Source: Flectonema sp. DT1601
Lineage: Eukaryota > Euglenozoa > Diplonemea > Diplonemida > Diplonemidae
NCBI GenBank assembly: GCA_964019425.1
Contig: OZ025858.1
Coordinates: 434,001 to 498,000 of the forward strand
Direction: 5' to 3'
DNA: 64,000 bases
In this document: positions 1 through 9,926 of the stretch, piece by piece
How positions within the stretch are numbered: the first letter of the stretch is position 1
How the letters are laid out: each line of letters begins with the position of its first letter
Position numbers and translations under genes: made by a program
Notes under the pieces: generated by a model
Databases searched by the model: none
What the model saw: only the letters and a program-made list of their open reading frames with translations
Told to the model about the DNA's origin: nothing

Positions 1-300
1 CGAGCCGAAGCCCGTTTGTCGCCGGAATCGGAAAAGCCACGAGTCCGAAAGGACCCTAACCTCCGAAGAGGCAGCTGCCGTTCCCCCATCATTGGATAAG
101 TAAAGCGACGATAAGAGTAGTGGTATTTCATTGTTGGTAAACCTCCCACCTATAACTACACCCGACTAGAGTCAAACTCAACAGGGTCTTCTTTCCCCGC
201 TGACAGTTTCAAGTCCGTTCCCTTGACTGCTGTTTCGCCAGATAGTAGGTAGGGGCAGAAGGAATCTCATTGGTCCATTCATGCGCGTCTTTAATTAGAA

Positions 301-332
<32 letters not shown>

Positions 333-339
333 CAGTTGC
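1..339 (-). rRNA. Large-subunit (28S) rRNA fragment, domain IV/V region, cut off by the window edge
   Basis: Read on the - strand, this stretch gives the universally conserved LSU segment beginning ATGACTCTCTTAAGGTAGCC, then AAATGCCTCGTC, GACGCGCATGAATGGA, AAGGGAACGGACTTG and GGGGAAAGAAGACCCTGTTG. These are peptidyl-transferase-side sequences known from all eukaryotic 28S rRNAs. Similarity ends near position 332-339: the conserved GTAACT upstream in LSU is recognisable only as GCAACTG, and the sequence beyond is unrelated. The 3' part of the rRNA lies outside the window to the left. The segment after GACTCTAGTC is shorter than I remember from most eukaryotes, which suggests a derived rRNA. 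It could be the edge of an rDNA unit, a separately encoded rRNA piece as in euglenozoans with fragmented LSU, or a dispersed fragment; the window does not decide this. Confidence 0.93.
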
Positions 340-1235
340 AAATTTGTTTTTTCAGGTTGGACTTTGTACGGGACAGGCGGGCTTTTATTAGGGGGGCTTG
401 CGTCCCGCCAAGAATTTGGCGGACGCAAGCCCCCCTTGCACTCTTCCCAGCTTAGTAGGCTAAAAAACAAAAAACCCGCCGCAAGCCAAATTTTTGGGTC
501 AAGTTCGAGTCCTGGTGGACAACTTTTTTTTGTAGGGAGTTGGCGATTTCGCAAACTATTTTTGTTGAATTAGAGGTTTTCCCTTTTTTTTTTAAAATGC
601 CGAAACAGGTATCACGATCCAGTGGAAAAAAAAAAAAAAAAAAAGAGCAGACTTGAATCTGGGCGTCCTCCAGTTAGCTCCGTTGAACTCGGCTCGGCGA
701 CAACTCACAACCAGAATTACCAACACAAGTCAGCAAGTGATCCTTCTGTACCTGATAGGCATCCCTTTCCATAGATTTTACAATTCTTAGAATTATTTTG
801 AACAGTTTTTTTTCTTTTTTTTTTCTTCCCCTACACAAAGAACGGAAATTACTTGTTGAAAATCGAGTCTTCAATTGTTGAGAAGGGGAGGAGGGGGGAA
901 GAGAGAAGGTTTTTTATTTTATTGTCATAAGATGAAGACAACTTCAGTAAGTGTGATGTTATATTTTGTCTGTTTGATGTCTGAGAATAGTTGTATTTGC
1001 TTATGAGGATAAAGAGATTTCTTTTTTCTTTTTTTTTTTTTTGACACGCAAAAAAGGCATAATGTCTTCTATGTTGCCCCCCCCTCCTTCCTTCCCTCCC
1101 ATCACTGTTCTGTTATCAGTTTGTTTGTTTATTTTATTTGTTATTTTGATCTCAGATTAAATCCCTTGTCTCTATAAATTTTTTTATTTTATTTTTTTTA
1201 ATTCCAAAAAAAAAAACAGTTTTTTTTTGAATAAT
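340..1235. other. Gap without a supported gene
   Basis: No protein gene or intact RNA gene is visible. The stretch holds a strong GC-rich hairpin (391-435), a 20-base A run near 625, several T runs and a C-rich patch near 1077. A B-box-like GTTCGAGTCC near 502 has no matching tRNA body. The last part is T-rich and ends in CAG at 1217-1219, a plausible acceptor for the following gene. Confidence 0.6.
391..435. repeat. GC-rich inverted repeat (stem-loop)
   Basis: The left arm reads GGGGGGCTTGCGTCC-CGCC and the right arm GGCGGACGCAAGCCCCCC. They pair over about 18 bp with a single bulged C and a loop of about eight bases. The hairpin is far more GC-rich than its surroundings. It lies about 50 bp beyond the end of the LSU rRNA piece, so it may be an rDNA-associated structure or terminator-like element; its role is unknown. 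Confidence 0.85.
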
Positions 1236-2903
1236 ATGAAAATAGTAACAAAACTATTACTGAGACAGAAAAGATGGTTCCAAAGATCTAATCAATTTGA
1301 AGTACCAAACACCAACGATATGATGGCATTACTGTATGGTCATCAGTTAGACGTTGGGTATAAATGGATGAAGAGAGGAGCTGATATTTGTTGGTTGGGT
1401 GATTTTGAAACCCTTGTCAGGTTGTATGAATTATTAGACGCTAGAATGGAGTCTGATTGGATATCATCAAATGGAGGGAAAGGTCCCGATGATTGGAAAC
1501 AGTTTGTTGATTATTGTGGAACGAAAAGACTGTTTGACAAATTATGGATTCCAAACCCACTTTCTCAAATGGGAAACAGTTTCAACGACGTAACTTTTCA
1601 AGAATGGATAAATAAACAATATCCTCCAGCGAATTTTAATTATATTCCTTTTTCGGTTTTTTTAAACTTATCGATATCGTTTAAAGCATTTTGTAAAGGG
1701 AAGAACTACCACTGCGTGGGAGGAACCTACACTCCAATGTATTCAGGTGAATTAATAAGGAATCCACCCAACCCAAACGTGATAGGAAATTTATTGCGAA
1801 ACGCGTACATCAAGGACGTTGATAATAATAAGAAATATCGAAGGGTACTTATCCCGTCTGCTGAAAACTCTAATGGGGTAACAGCACTGTCTGCTTACAC
1901 AGTTATGAGTGGAACAGGATCAGTGCATGTGATGTCGTCTAGTGAGGGGGTGTTGGAGTCGATTAGGTTGCATGCAAAGAAAAAATGCTCAACGATATCA
2001 AAAGAATTGAGAAGGAAAAAAAAATTACCAACTTCGGAATTATCTTCCTCGTTCTATCCGAGAAAAAGTTCGTTAACGTTTGACAGAATAATATACCAAC
2101 CTCCTTGGCTGTCTGCTGAGGACTGGGAAGGATCAGAGGGTGATTGCAATCAACTTTCTGGATTTTTTGATCTGAGTGGGTTCACACCTTCGTGTTGGCT
2201 TCCCAGTGCTGAGATTTTTGGACCTCCTGACACCCTCCCTGCGTTCTTTGACTCCGCTGAGACTCTTCTCAATGCTGGAGGTCAAGTCTTCCTTCTTTGG
2301 TCAAACTTTTCTAATATCGCATTGAAATCAGATTATCATCCCGTGGTTGAAGAGCTTGAAAAGAATAACAGATTCCATCTCGTTCACTTTGAAGACGTTC
2401 CAATGTCAATATCGGGAAAGAAGGTACGAGATCAACATCAGTCAAAGTTCATTTCCGATATGAACAAAAAACTTCGAATAGAACTTTGGGTACTTGTTGT
2501 CAATCGACCGATGCTTCCTCCTCCAACTGTTGCTACCGAAAAAGAAGGTCTATTGGTAACAAACTCTGTGAGTGATCAAAATGCTATTATACCTGCTTCA
2601 GACTCATCTCCTGAAGAACAACCTGAACCAAAAAACCTTCAACAATATTTTTACCCGGAATCGAACTTGTTGGGATACGATAACGCTTCGGTAGATGTTA
2701 AAGTTAGTCATGCTCTGGGAGACCCTTTTCGAACATCCGATGCCGGTATTGCCGAACACAAAAAAATATCAAAAGAAAAACAGCAGACATTTCAGAATTG
2801 GAATAGAAGGCGACAATCATATAAATTATTAAAAAGTCTTGGGCTTGTTAAACAACGAAAGAAACAAAATGCCTCAGACGCTGTTCATCCAATGGAGAAA
2901 TAA
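1236..2903 (+). CDS. Predicted class I SAM-dependent methyltransferase-like protein
   Basis: A single open frame of 555 aa. I take the ATG at 1236, the first in frame, 17 nt after a CAG acceptor at 1217-1219. The middle of the protein has the layout of a methyltransferase-small/HemK-type domain: a beta strand and loop near residues 203-225 (RRVLIPSAENSNG) in the place of the SAM-binding motif, an acidic-turn region near 230-245 (VHVMSSSEG), a catalytic-like loop near 283-292 (FDRIIYQPPWL, in the place of NPPY/NPPF), and a late strand near 349-363 (LLNAGGQVFLLWSNF). The glycine-rich motif I is degenerate, so activity is uncertain. The N-terminal 150 residues are not recognised. The last 130 residues are polar and lysine-rich, possibly disordered and nucleic-acid binding. 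The next gene starts less than 200 bp downstream on the same strand. The substrate cannot be inferred. Confidence 0.62.
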   Translation: MKIVTKLLLRQKRWFQRSNQFEVPNTNDMMALLYGHQLDVGYKWMKRGADICWLGDFETLVRLYELLDARMESDWISSNGGKGPDDWKQFVDYCGTKRLFDKLWIPNPLSQMGNSFNDVTFQEWINKQYPPANFNYIPFSVFLNLSISFKAFCKGKNYHCVGGTYTPMYSGELIRNPPNPNVIGNLLRNAYIKDVDNNKKYRRVLIPSAENSNGVTALSAYTVMSGTGSVHVMSSSEGVLESIRLHAKKKCSTISKELRRKKKLPTSELSSSFYPRKSSLTFDRIIYQPPWLSAEDWEGSEGDCNQLSGFFDLSGFTPSCWLPSAEIFGPPDTLPAFFDSAETLLNAGGQVFLLWSNFSNIALKSDYHPVVEELEKNNRFHLVHFEDVPMSISGKKVRDQHQSKFISDMNKKLRIELWVLVVNRPMLPPPTVATEKEGLLVTNSVSDQNAIIPASDSSPEEQPEPKNLQQYFYPESNLLGYDNASVDVKVSHALGDPFRTSDAGIAEHKKISKEKQQTFQNWNRRRQSYKLLKSLGLVKQRKKQNASDAVHPMEK

Positions 2904-3090
2904 TAAACAAAAAGAGGTCACTACATCAAAACAAACAACACGGTGAAGATATTTATTATTATTTTTTTTTTTTTTACCAAAGTTTTTTTTTTTTTGTGAA
3001 AAAATTTTTTTTGAAAAAAAAAAAAAAAAAAACTCTTTTTTCCCATTTCTTTCAGTGCACAACCCCCCTTCCCCCTTTTTTACATACGAA

Positions 3091-6000
3091 ATGTTTGTGT
3101 ACCTCAGTAAGAAAATAGCCATTCCAAATGGAGTAAGACTAAAGAGCATTGCCTGGAATGCTGATCAAGGGTGGATTGCATGTGGAGGTGATAATGGTCT
3201 TTTAAAGGTGTTGAAGTTAGAAATTGACAGAAATAAAACCACATCAAACCTCTCAATGAATCAAACCCTTGATGGTCACGAAGGAAGTATAAGTGTTGTT
3301 GGATGGAATGAACAATATAGAAAGCTAACGTCGAGTGATCAAAATGGTCTAATCATCGTCTGGATGCTTCACAAAGGAATGTGGTTTGAGGAAATGATTA
3401 ACAACAGAAACAGAAGTGTTGTGAAAGACTTATGCTGGACAACTGACGGACAGAAAATCTGCATCGCATACGAAGACGGTGCTGTTATCGTCGGTTCTGT
3501 TGACGGTAATCGTCTTTGGGGAAAGGAACTCCGCTCTGGAGGTAAACCTCTCCAACTTACTCACGTTCAATGGTCACCCGACTCAAAGATTATATTATTC
3601 GGAACTTCATGTGGTGAAGTCCACATCTACGACGCCTCTTCAGGTAACTGCGTATCAAAGGTTCAAGGATACTGCGTGGAAGACAGCCCTGGAGTAAAAT
3701 TATGCGGAATAGCATGGCACGACAATACTGAAAACGGTTACGACAACATGCCACCTACTTTAGGAATTTGTTATGAAAATGGACGTTGTCAACTAATGAG
3801 AACAGAGATGGATGACAAACCAAACCTAATTGACACGGGAATGAAAGCCAATCGCTTAAAATGGAACTGTCAAGGTCAGGTATTAGCTATTGGTGGAACA
3901 CAAACAACAACATTACCAACGGGTGAGAAGAAAGATGTTTCGATGGTTCAATTTTATAGTACGCAAGGACAGCATTTACGAACCTTAAAAGTTCCAGGAA
4001 GTGGTATTTCGTCGATTTCATGGGAAGGAAACGGTCTTCGACTCGCCTTAGCTGTCGACAGCTACGTCTACTTCGCGAATGTTCGACCTGATTACAAGTG
4101 GGGGTATTTTAATAAGACTTTAGTTTATGCTTTTTTAAAACCTGGAAAAAGTGATCACAGCATCGTATTTTGGAGTGCAAAAACAGCAGAAAAGAACGTC
4201 AAGAGCATCAGAAAACTAATGCACATCGCAACCGGAGGAGACAACTGCGTCTTAATAAGACACGATGACAACACTGGACAGTATATTATTATTTTATGTA
4301 ATGCCATTGGGAGTCCCGTAGATTCAAAGTATGTTGATTTTGAGCCAACGACAGTAGCGATGACTGAGACTCACGTTGTAGTGACAAGTGAAGACATTGT
4401 TCATGTATGGCAATATCGATCAGTTACTAGTAAGAATGATGCTTTAGATCCTCAAGCTGCATCTGCGAGAAGAAAGGAATCAAGAGAAAGACTCTTTCAC
4501 ATCGAAGACTTGACAGTCGATCCTGGAGGCACTGCCGCAGATGAATTAACAAAACGAACGATGATGACTTCAGATATGATCTGTTCTTCTTGTATTTCTG
4601 ATAAGTACGTTTTGGTAGGTCGTGAATCAGGAACTGTCCACGTCTACAAACTACCTGAAATCCGTCTTGTTGATAAATTCATAATGTCCTGCAGACCCCA
4701 AACTATGGAATTGAATTGTACTTCAACGACGTTATCTGTGATCGACATTATCGGAGTTTTGACTTTTTATAATATGCCAAAACCTGAGAATTGGTCACTT
4801 CATCCAAACCAGGGAGACTGTCTTGCATTTGAACGGAAAGACGTTTGGGACATGAAATGGGCCTCTGACAACGAAGAGTTATTCGCTATGATGGAGAAGA
4901 CCAGAATGTACATTTTTAGAGGACTGGATCCAGAAGAGCCTATTCTAAGCTCTGCCAATATCTGCGCTTTCTCGAATTTGAAGATCAAAGCGGTGGTGTT
5001 GGATGACATAATAGCAGAGCCAGAACATCCTCAAAAAGAGTGCATGATTCACTTCGAAACAAAATCCCTTCGAGACACCAGAGAACTATTAAAAACGACA
5101 ATAAAAGACGCCTATGACTTTGTTGATAAGAATCCTCACCCGAGACTTTGGGCACTCCTCGCTGAACAAGCTCTGGAACAGTTGGATTTCGTCGTAGCTG
5201 AGAAAGCATTCGTTAAATGTCAAGACTATCAGGGAATTCAATTTGTTAAAAGATTAAAACAACTCGACAAAGACAGAACAAAACAACAGGCTGAGATAGC
5301 TGCGTACTTTCTCAGATTCGACGATGCTGACCGACTCTATCGAGACATAGATAGAAAAGACTTAGCAGCTGAACTCCGAATGCGTCTCGGTGATTGGTTC
5401 AAAGTCGTCCAACTAGTTCAGGAAGGAGGACTTGATGATGTTCATATTCAAGAGGCTTGGGATAATATTGGAGACTATTATGCGGACAGACAGAAATGGT
5501 CAAAAGCAGTTCAATATTACAACCAAGCGAAGAATTATGAAAAGTTAGTCGAGTATTATCACATTTTAGAAGATTATCGCAGCCTTCAAAAACTAATAGA
5601 CGTCCTCCCAGAAGGATCTCCTCTTCTCGTCACGTTGGGAAGGAAATTCGCCAGCGTCGGACTCTCCAATGATGCTGTCTCTTCGTTTCTTAAGGTATTG
5701 TTATTAGTAATTTTTTTTTTTTTTGCAAAAAAACAAAAAAAAGAATAAAATAAAAAACCACACAACAACAGGCTGATAAGGTTAAAATGGCAGTTGATGC
5801 TTGCATAGAACTCAACCAGTGGAGTCGAGCCGTTCAATTAGCAGAGAAATACGAACTTCCAACCATTTCGTCATACCTGGCTAAGTATGTTTTATTTTTT
5901 TTCCATCTCAAAAGACATGTTTTTACATGTCAGCGTAACGTTAGCATCCTTTACCTTATAGGATTGTTTTGTGAGATGATGAAATTAATAATTAAAAAAA

Positions 6001-7072
6001 AAATCAGATACGCCAATCACCTCGTTGAAAGAGACATTCCCCAGGCAATAGAATTGTATCAGAAGGCGGAGTATTTCGCTGAAGCTGCAAAACTTTTAAA
6101 TAAGTTAGCCAACCAAGCAGGTCGCGAACACAACTACCTCCGAGCAAAGAAACTCAGCGTCCTCGCAGCCGTCGCTATTGACAAGTATAAGAATAAGGCA
6201 CTTGACAGTAATCAGAAAAACATGGTTGATGTGCTACTGAGTGCAGATAAAGTAACAGTGACTGACAGGACACTTGATAGCGCCTGGAGAGGTGCTGAGG
6301 CTTATCATTACTTTTTATTAGCTCAGAAACAACTTATAGAACAGCACAACGTTGAACGAGCGATGGTGACTGCGATGAGGTTATCCGAATACGATGATAT
6401 CTTAGATGAGGTTGATCTTTATTCATTGATAGCCCTCACCACTTATCTCAATAAAAGTTATTCCCTGTGCTCAAAAGCATTCATCAGACTTGAAACTATA
6501 GAAGCGAGAGGTGGTAAACGAGGAGACAACGATACGAAAACTGATACAAACGACAAGTCTAGCGATGATTTATTTTCAGGAATTGACAGCAAGAGAGGAA
6601 ATGTATGGAACGCTGTTGGAGCTTTGACTAAGAAAGTTGTTGGTCAGGGGACGCTGAGGTCTCAATTTTCTTTTGATTTTGAACAGCAGCCATCACCATT
6701 TCAAGATCTTGCGATTAAAATATTTACCAGACATCCACCTGTCGACTCCTCTCCAGGAATACCTTGTTGGAAGTGTAAAGCAGACACTAAAGAATGGTTC
6801 AGTTCTTGTCAGTCTTGTAACGTCACTTTTAACGTCTGTGTCGTCTCTGGAAGAACTATCCAACATGAAACGGGATCAGCTGATCATCGGGTTGAAGTTT
6901 GTAAGAAGTATGTGTTTATATTGTGGTGAGAAACTGACAAAAGGAATGAAAAACTTTTTTTTTTAATAAAACAAAACAAAACAGATGTCGTCATAAAATG
7001 TATCGCAATGAACTAATTGTAAAGAGATGGAGGCATTGCTCTCTCTGTCACGCTCTTCTTAATTATGATTAA
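3091..7072 (+). CDS. IFT121: Intraflagellar transport protein 121 (WDR35), IFT-A complex subunit
   Basis: IFT121/WDR35 is a core subunit of the IFT-A complex, which carries retrograde cargo in cilia. Four exons: 3091-5694, 5772-5884, 6008-6907 and 6985-7072; all introns are GT-AG (77, 123 and 77 bp) and the joined frame gives about 1233 aa, close to animal WDR35 (about 1180). The start MFVYLSKKIAIPNGVRLKSI and segments such as NLSMNQTLDGHEGS, NGLIIVWMLHKG and IVGSVDGNRLWGKEL match human WDR35 closely from memory. The order is two N-terminal WD40 propellers (about residues 1-650), then TPR-like helical repeats, then a C-terminal zinc-ribbon-like region with CWKC, CQSC, CKKC and CSLC pairs split across exons 3 and 4. 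The start at 3091 fits the family; a CAG acceptor lies at 3052-3054. Confidence 0.96.
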
Positions 7073-7966
7073 ATGTCAAATGGTAACCTCAAGTGATGGT
7101 TATTTTATAATACAGAAAACTATCTTCTTTTTTTTTTAGTACCCAACGTGATGAAAGACAGCAAAGGTGGTGAAAACCACTACTGCTACCAACAATTTTT
7201 TTTTTTTTCTTCTTTTCCAATCTCGAAGAACATCCTTTGCTTTATAGGATTGTTTTCAGTTGTCGCACAAACAGCATCGACATTGTGCTGTCTTTGTTCG
7301 AAATGGGTACTTGTTGATGTTTCTCTCTCTCTCTCTGTGAATAACAGTGAGAGGGGTTTTTTTTTTTTAAAAAAAAAAATTTAAGTCGAACTAATTATTA
7401 GTTTGGAGAAAACGATCTTTTATAACAAAAAAAAAAAAAAATTGACTGGGTGATAATATTTTTTATTTTTATTTTTTTTTTATTTTTCCTGCTCATTGCG
7501 TTGGTATAGAGTTTGTTTTTTTTTAAATTTTTTTTTAATTTTTTTTTTTAAAAAAAAAAAAATGAGGGGAAAATAAATTAAAAAAGAAAAAAAAAAAAAC
7601 AATAATAGACTTTTTCTCATACCGATAACAACAACAAGCGGCTGCAGCTGCTCTCTTCCAGTCGTTCTCCCCCTTCGAAACACACGTCCCCTTCCTCATT
7701 TGGTTAAATTAACAATTCGTAAGTAAGTACATTATTAGGATTTTTTTTTTAAAAAAAAAAAAAATTAATAATAAAAAGGAAAATCTAAAATTATTTCTTT
7801 TTTTATCAGGAAAAAACTCGATGTGTTTGGACACAATGTGTCCGCTTTTGTCTGTTTTTTCTTTTTTATTTCGAAAAGTCTTTTTCACAAACTTTTTTTT
7901 TTGAATGTCGTAATTAAATCTTCTTTCATTAGTAGTAAAGAAAAAAAACAAAAAAAAAAACAAACA
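7073..7966. other. Gap without a supported gene
   Basis: Mostly A and T homopolymer runs. Two short hairpins lie downstream of IFT121: TAACC/GGTTA at 7084-7102, and a GAAA-tetraloop hairpin, GTGGT-GAAA-ACCAC, at 7167-7180. A (CT)n stretch occurs near 7320. Open frames here are low-complexity Phe/Lys artefacts of poly-A/T. An AG at 7931-7932 precedes the next gene. Confidence 0.55.
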
Positions 7967-8388
7967 ATGCCAGCCGGAGGAGGAAGAGAACTATTTTGGA
8001 GGAAAAGATGGATGATTATGAAATACAATATTGTACCACATTCTGCCTGGACAGATAAGATCCAACTGATGACGCCATTCAGACAGCAGTACTACGGATC
8101 CTTATCAGGAAGACTCCAGCATTATTCAGCTTTCGGTTCTGACTCAATGGGAGACAGACCACAATGGGTACGAACATTTAGATGGGGTAAGAAAACACTT
8201 AACTACATGATGTGGAATTTAAGTGACGGTAGATCAGCTATGTGGAAGTATGTTGTTTAGTAGATAGTAGATCTTCTTTTGAAAGACAAAAAATAAAAAA
8301 TAATAACAACAGCCACGCTTGGATGAAATATCGGATATCTAACGCTGAAGTCCCACTTCTCGACCTCAGGGGACCAGAACCTAAATAA
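7967..8388 (+). CDS. Small two-exon protein of unknown function (118 aa), possibly mitochondrial
   Basis: Exon 1 runs 7967-8247 and exon 2 8313-8388, joined by a 65-bp GT-AG intron with a GTATGT donor and an ACAACAG acceptor. Splicing restores a continuous frame ending in DLRGPEPK and TAA; without it the frame stops shortly after the donor, and the quality of the junction is the main support for the gene. The 118-aa product is rich in Arg, Trp and Tyr (FWRKRW, TPFRQQYYGSLSGR, WVRTFRWGKK), strongly basic, with no clear membrane span. Such small basic aromatic proteins are common among euglenozoan mitochondrial complex subunits, but I do not recognise a family. The TPFRQ motif faintly recalls subunit 8 of the bc1 complex; this is weak. 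Confidence 0.72.
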
Positions 8389-8669
8389 GAACATCACATT
8401 AGTTGTGTCGCTGACTAACTAAACAGAATTCTGAATAACGAATTCATCTCAAGGACGGTACGAAATACTTCATCGTACCATACCGAACTAGTGAAGGCCA
8501 CCGATAACCACCACGGTACACGTTCTGTACTAGTGAAGTACTGTTGATAACTTCACGGGTGTGTCAGAGGTACTAATGGAATTGTTAAGTCTGAAATAAT
8601 TATTTTACTTCACCTTTTTTTTTTTTTAAAAAAATCAGAAAAAATAAAAAATTCCATAAAAAAAAAAAC
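8389..8669. other. Intergenic segment with three hairpins
   Basis: Directly after the stop come GAATTC/GAATTC (8426-8445), GGTACGA/TCGTACC (8457-8479) and GTGAAGT/ACTTCAC (8533-8556). The segment is less homopolymeric than most spacers here, then turns into T and A runs before the next ATG. It may be a structured 3' UTR or an unannotated RNA; no family is recognised. Confidence 0.6.
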
Positions 8670-9209
8670 ATGATCTCTTTGTTGATTCTAGTCCCGCTTC
8701 TCGCAACCGCCAGCAACGGTCCGACTGCTCATTTCCTAAATAAGGATACTAATTTAAAATTAAGTTGTGAAGTTTGTGAAGTCGCATTTAAACACTTCAA
8801 GACAGACTTGAAGAAAAGATCGGAAGAGGGTGATGTTGAACATGACAAAGTCAGTGCTATTGTGGTCAAAGAGATGGGAAAAACATGTGAAAAGTTAATG
8901 GAGTCTTATAAGTTAAAATGGACACCAAAAGGAGACACTCCTCTTAAATATAAATTGTACTCTAACTCTGATGTCCCTTCTCATCATCTTGGTACCGAAG
9001 AACAAATTAAATGGACAAAACAGTTCATCGGTCATCGCTGTGAATTCCTAAAAAACAAATACAGTGTTGAAATTTCTATTAAATTCGCTGAACAGGAGTT
9101 GCCGAGTGATGTTTGTCCGATAACTGATTGTGAAGGCGGGTCAAAAAATAAAAAAGATAAAGAAACTCGCAAAACAAACGAAGAAGAAATAACAACACGT
9201 GAGCTATAG
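8670..9209 (+). CDS. Canopy/saposin-like secretory-pathway protein
   Basis: A 179-aa protein beginning with a signal peptide (MISLLILVPLLATAS, residues 1-15). It has exactly six cysteines (33, 36, 73, 124, 149, 154), the first two in a CEVC motif followed by a helix, then a long spacing with one cysteine on each later helix. This fits the saposin-like canopy (CNPY/DUF3456) family, whose members work in the ER lumen as chaperones or co-chaperones for receptor maturation. The C-terminal 25 residues are a Lys/Glu tail ending in REL, which could be a variant ER-retrieval signal of the KDEL type. The frame is intronless. The start is the first ATG after a TCAG acceptor at 8635-8638. The family call rests on cysteine pattern and topology, not on a search. 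Confidence 0.72.
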   Translation: MISLLILVPLLATASNGPTAHFLNKDTNLKLSCEVCEVAFKHFKTDLKKRSEEGDVEHDKVSAIVVKEMGKTCEKLMESYKLKWTPKGDTPLKYKLYSNSDVPSHHLGTEEQIKWTKQFIGHRCEFLKNKYSVEISIKFAEQELPSDVCPITDCEGGSKNKKDKETRKTNEEEITTREL

Positions 9210-9439
9210 ATCTTCATTACACCTACCTGGTGGGGATTGGTAGTTATTTTTTATTTTGTACAAGTGTCGTATCTACCCCTACTACATCTAAAGAAGGTCG
9301 ATACGAACATCGATTCGTAGGTAATCTTACGGCAAACCTGATCGGGTTACCGGTTTAACTATTTTTTCTGTTTTTTTTTTTTTTTTTTTTTTTTGCAAAA
9401 GTGTCGAAAAACTACCAAACTTAATATTATTTTCATAAC
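9210..9439. other. Intergenic segment with hairpin and T run
   Basis: Holds a perfect 6-bp hairpin TACGAA/TTCGTA at 9302-9319, an imperfect GGCAAACC/GGGTTACC stem just after it, then a run of about 22 T. No gene is visible. Confidence 0.5.
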
Positions 9440-9684
9440 AGCTTCAGAGATAATGAAGTACGGCAGTTGATAGTGAGAAGTGATGTCTGCATCACTTCTC
9501 ACCTTAAGAAAAGATAGTTGGTGAAAACCATCACAAGTTCTATAGAGAAGCTGCTGCTGACCGAAAGGTTTGGTGGTGACTGCCTCTATCAGAACTGCGG
9601 AAAAAAAGAGACAACCAACGTCTTGATGCTTTTAACTCTCGGGTGCGTACTTTCGGGTACTCCCTGTTGGTTAGAGTAACAAGA
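9440..9684 (+). ncRNA. Densely structured RNA-like segment, possibly 5' external transcribed spacer of rDNA
   Basis: Several stems occur within 245 nt: CTTCA/TGAAG (9442-9458); a perfect 13-bp stem with TCTG loop (9473-9485 with 9490-9502); a GAAA tetraloop hairpin TGGT-GAAA-ACCA (9519-9530); a 12-nt stem with one bulge (9537-9547 with 9584-9595) enclosing ACC-GAAA-GGT (9560-9569); and a possible outer stem GTTGGT/ACCAAC (9517-9522 with 9614-9619). The segment runs straight into the 5' end of 18S rRNA, so an external transcribed spacer is the simplest reading. A separate structured RNA is the alternative. Confidence 0.5.
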
Positions 9685-9717
9685 AACCTGGTTGATCCTG
9701 CCAGTAGTCATATGCTT
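9685..9717 (+). rRNA. Fragment of the 5' end of 18S rRNA (about 33 nt)
   Basis: AACCTGGTTGATCCTGCCAG followed by TAGTCATATGCTT is the near-universal 5' end of eukaryotic SSU rRNA, the site of a standard PCR primer. The match is exact for 33 nt and then breaks: the expected GTCTCAAAGATTAAG appears only loosely, as TGTTTAAAAGTG. The rest of 18S is absent; the PDZ gene follows 210 bp downstream. A chance match of this length is not credible, so this is either a dispersed rDNA piece or a separately encoded leader of a split rRNA; the former is more likely. Confidence 0.9.
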
Positions 9718-9806
9718 TGTTTAAAAGTGTGGTCGATATTTTCAATCTTCTAATTTGTGATGTGTTGTTTTGTTTACTTTATCTTTTGAACAGGAAAGGA
9801 GCCGTT

Positions 9807-9843
<37 letters not shown>

Positions 9844-9926
9844 CTGTGGGAAAAAAAAGAAGAAAACCTCCCTTCCTAATAAACATAAAAACAAAAAAAC
9901 ATATCAAAATTGATCTTTTACCGACC
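9718..9926. other. 5' flank of the PDZ gene with a 34-base T run
   Basis: A possible acceptor lies at GAACAG (9788-9793). It is followed by 34 T (9810-9843) and an A/C-rich leader up to the ATG at 9927. The reading frame is open upstream of the ATG, but that part is low-complexity and unlikely to be coding. Confidence 0.5.

Noticed and set aside
311-339. Group I intron or R2 element in the LSU rRNA hotspot
   Set aside because: CTCTCTTAAGGTAGC is uninterrupted, and the sequence beyond the break shows no intron core, reverse transcriptase or endonuclease frame.
496-525. Possible tRNA, from GTTCGAGTCC resembling a B box
   Set aside because: The T stem is imperfect, no acceptor stem pairs with the sequence upstream, and no anticodon arm is present.
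1227-1235. TTG start for the methyltransferase-like gene; GTG and TTG starts for IFT121 and the coiled-coil gene
   Set aside because: These are nuclear eukaryotic genes; the first in-frame ATG (1236, 3091, 58332) fits the homologue or the acceptor position.
7148-7384. 78-aa frame starting MMKDSKGG after IFT121
   Set aside because: It is mostly low-complexity Phe/Ser sequence over T and CT runs and begins in a hairpin region; no splice or homology support.
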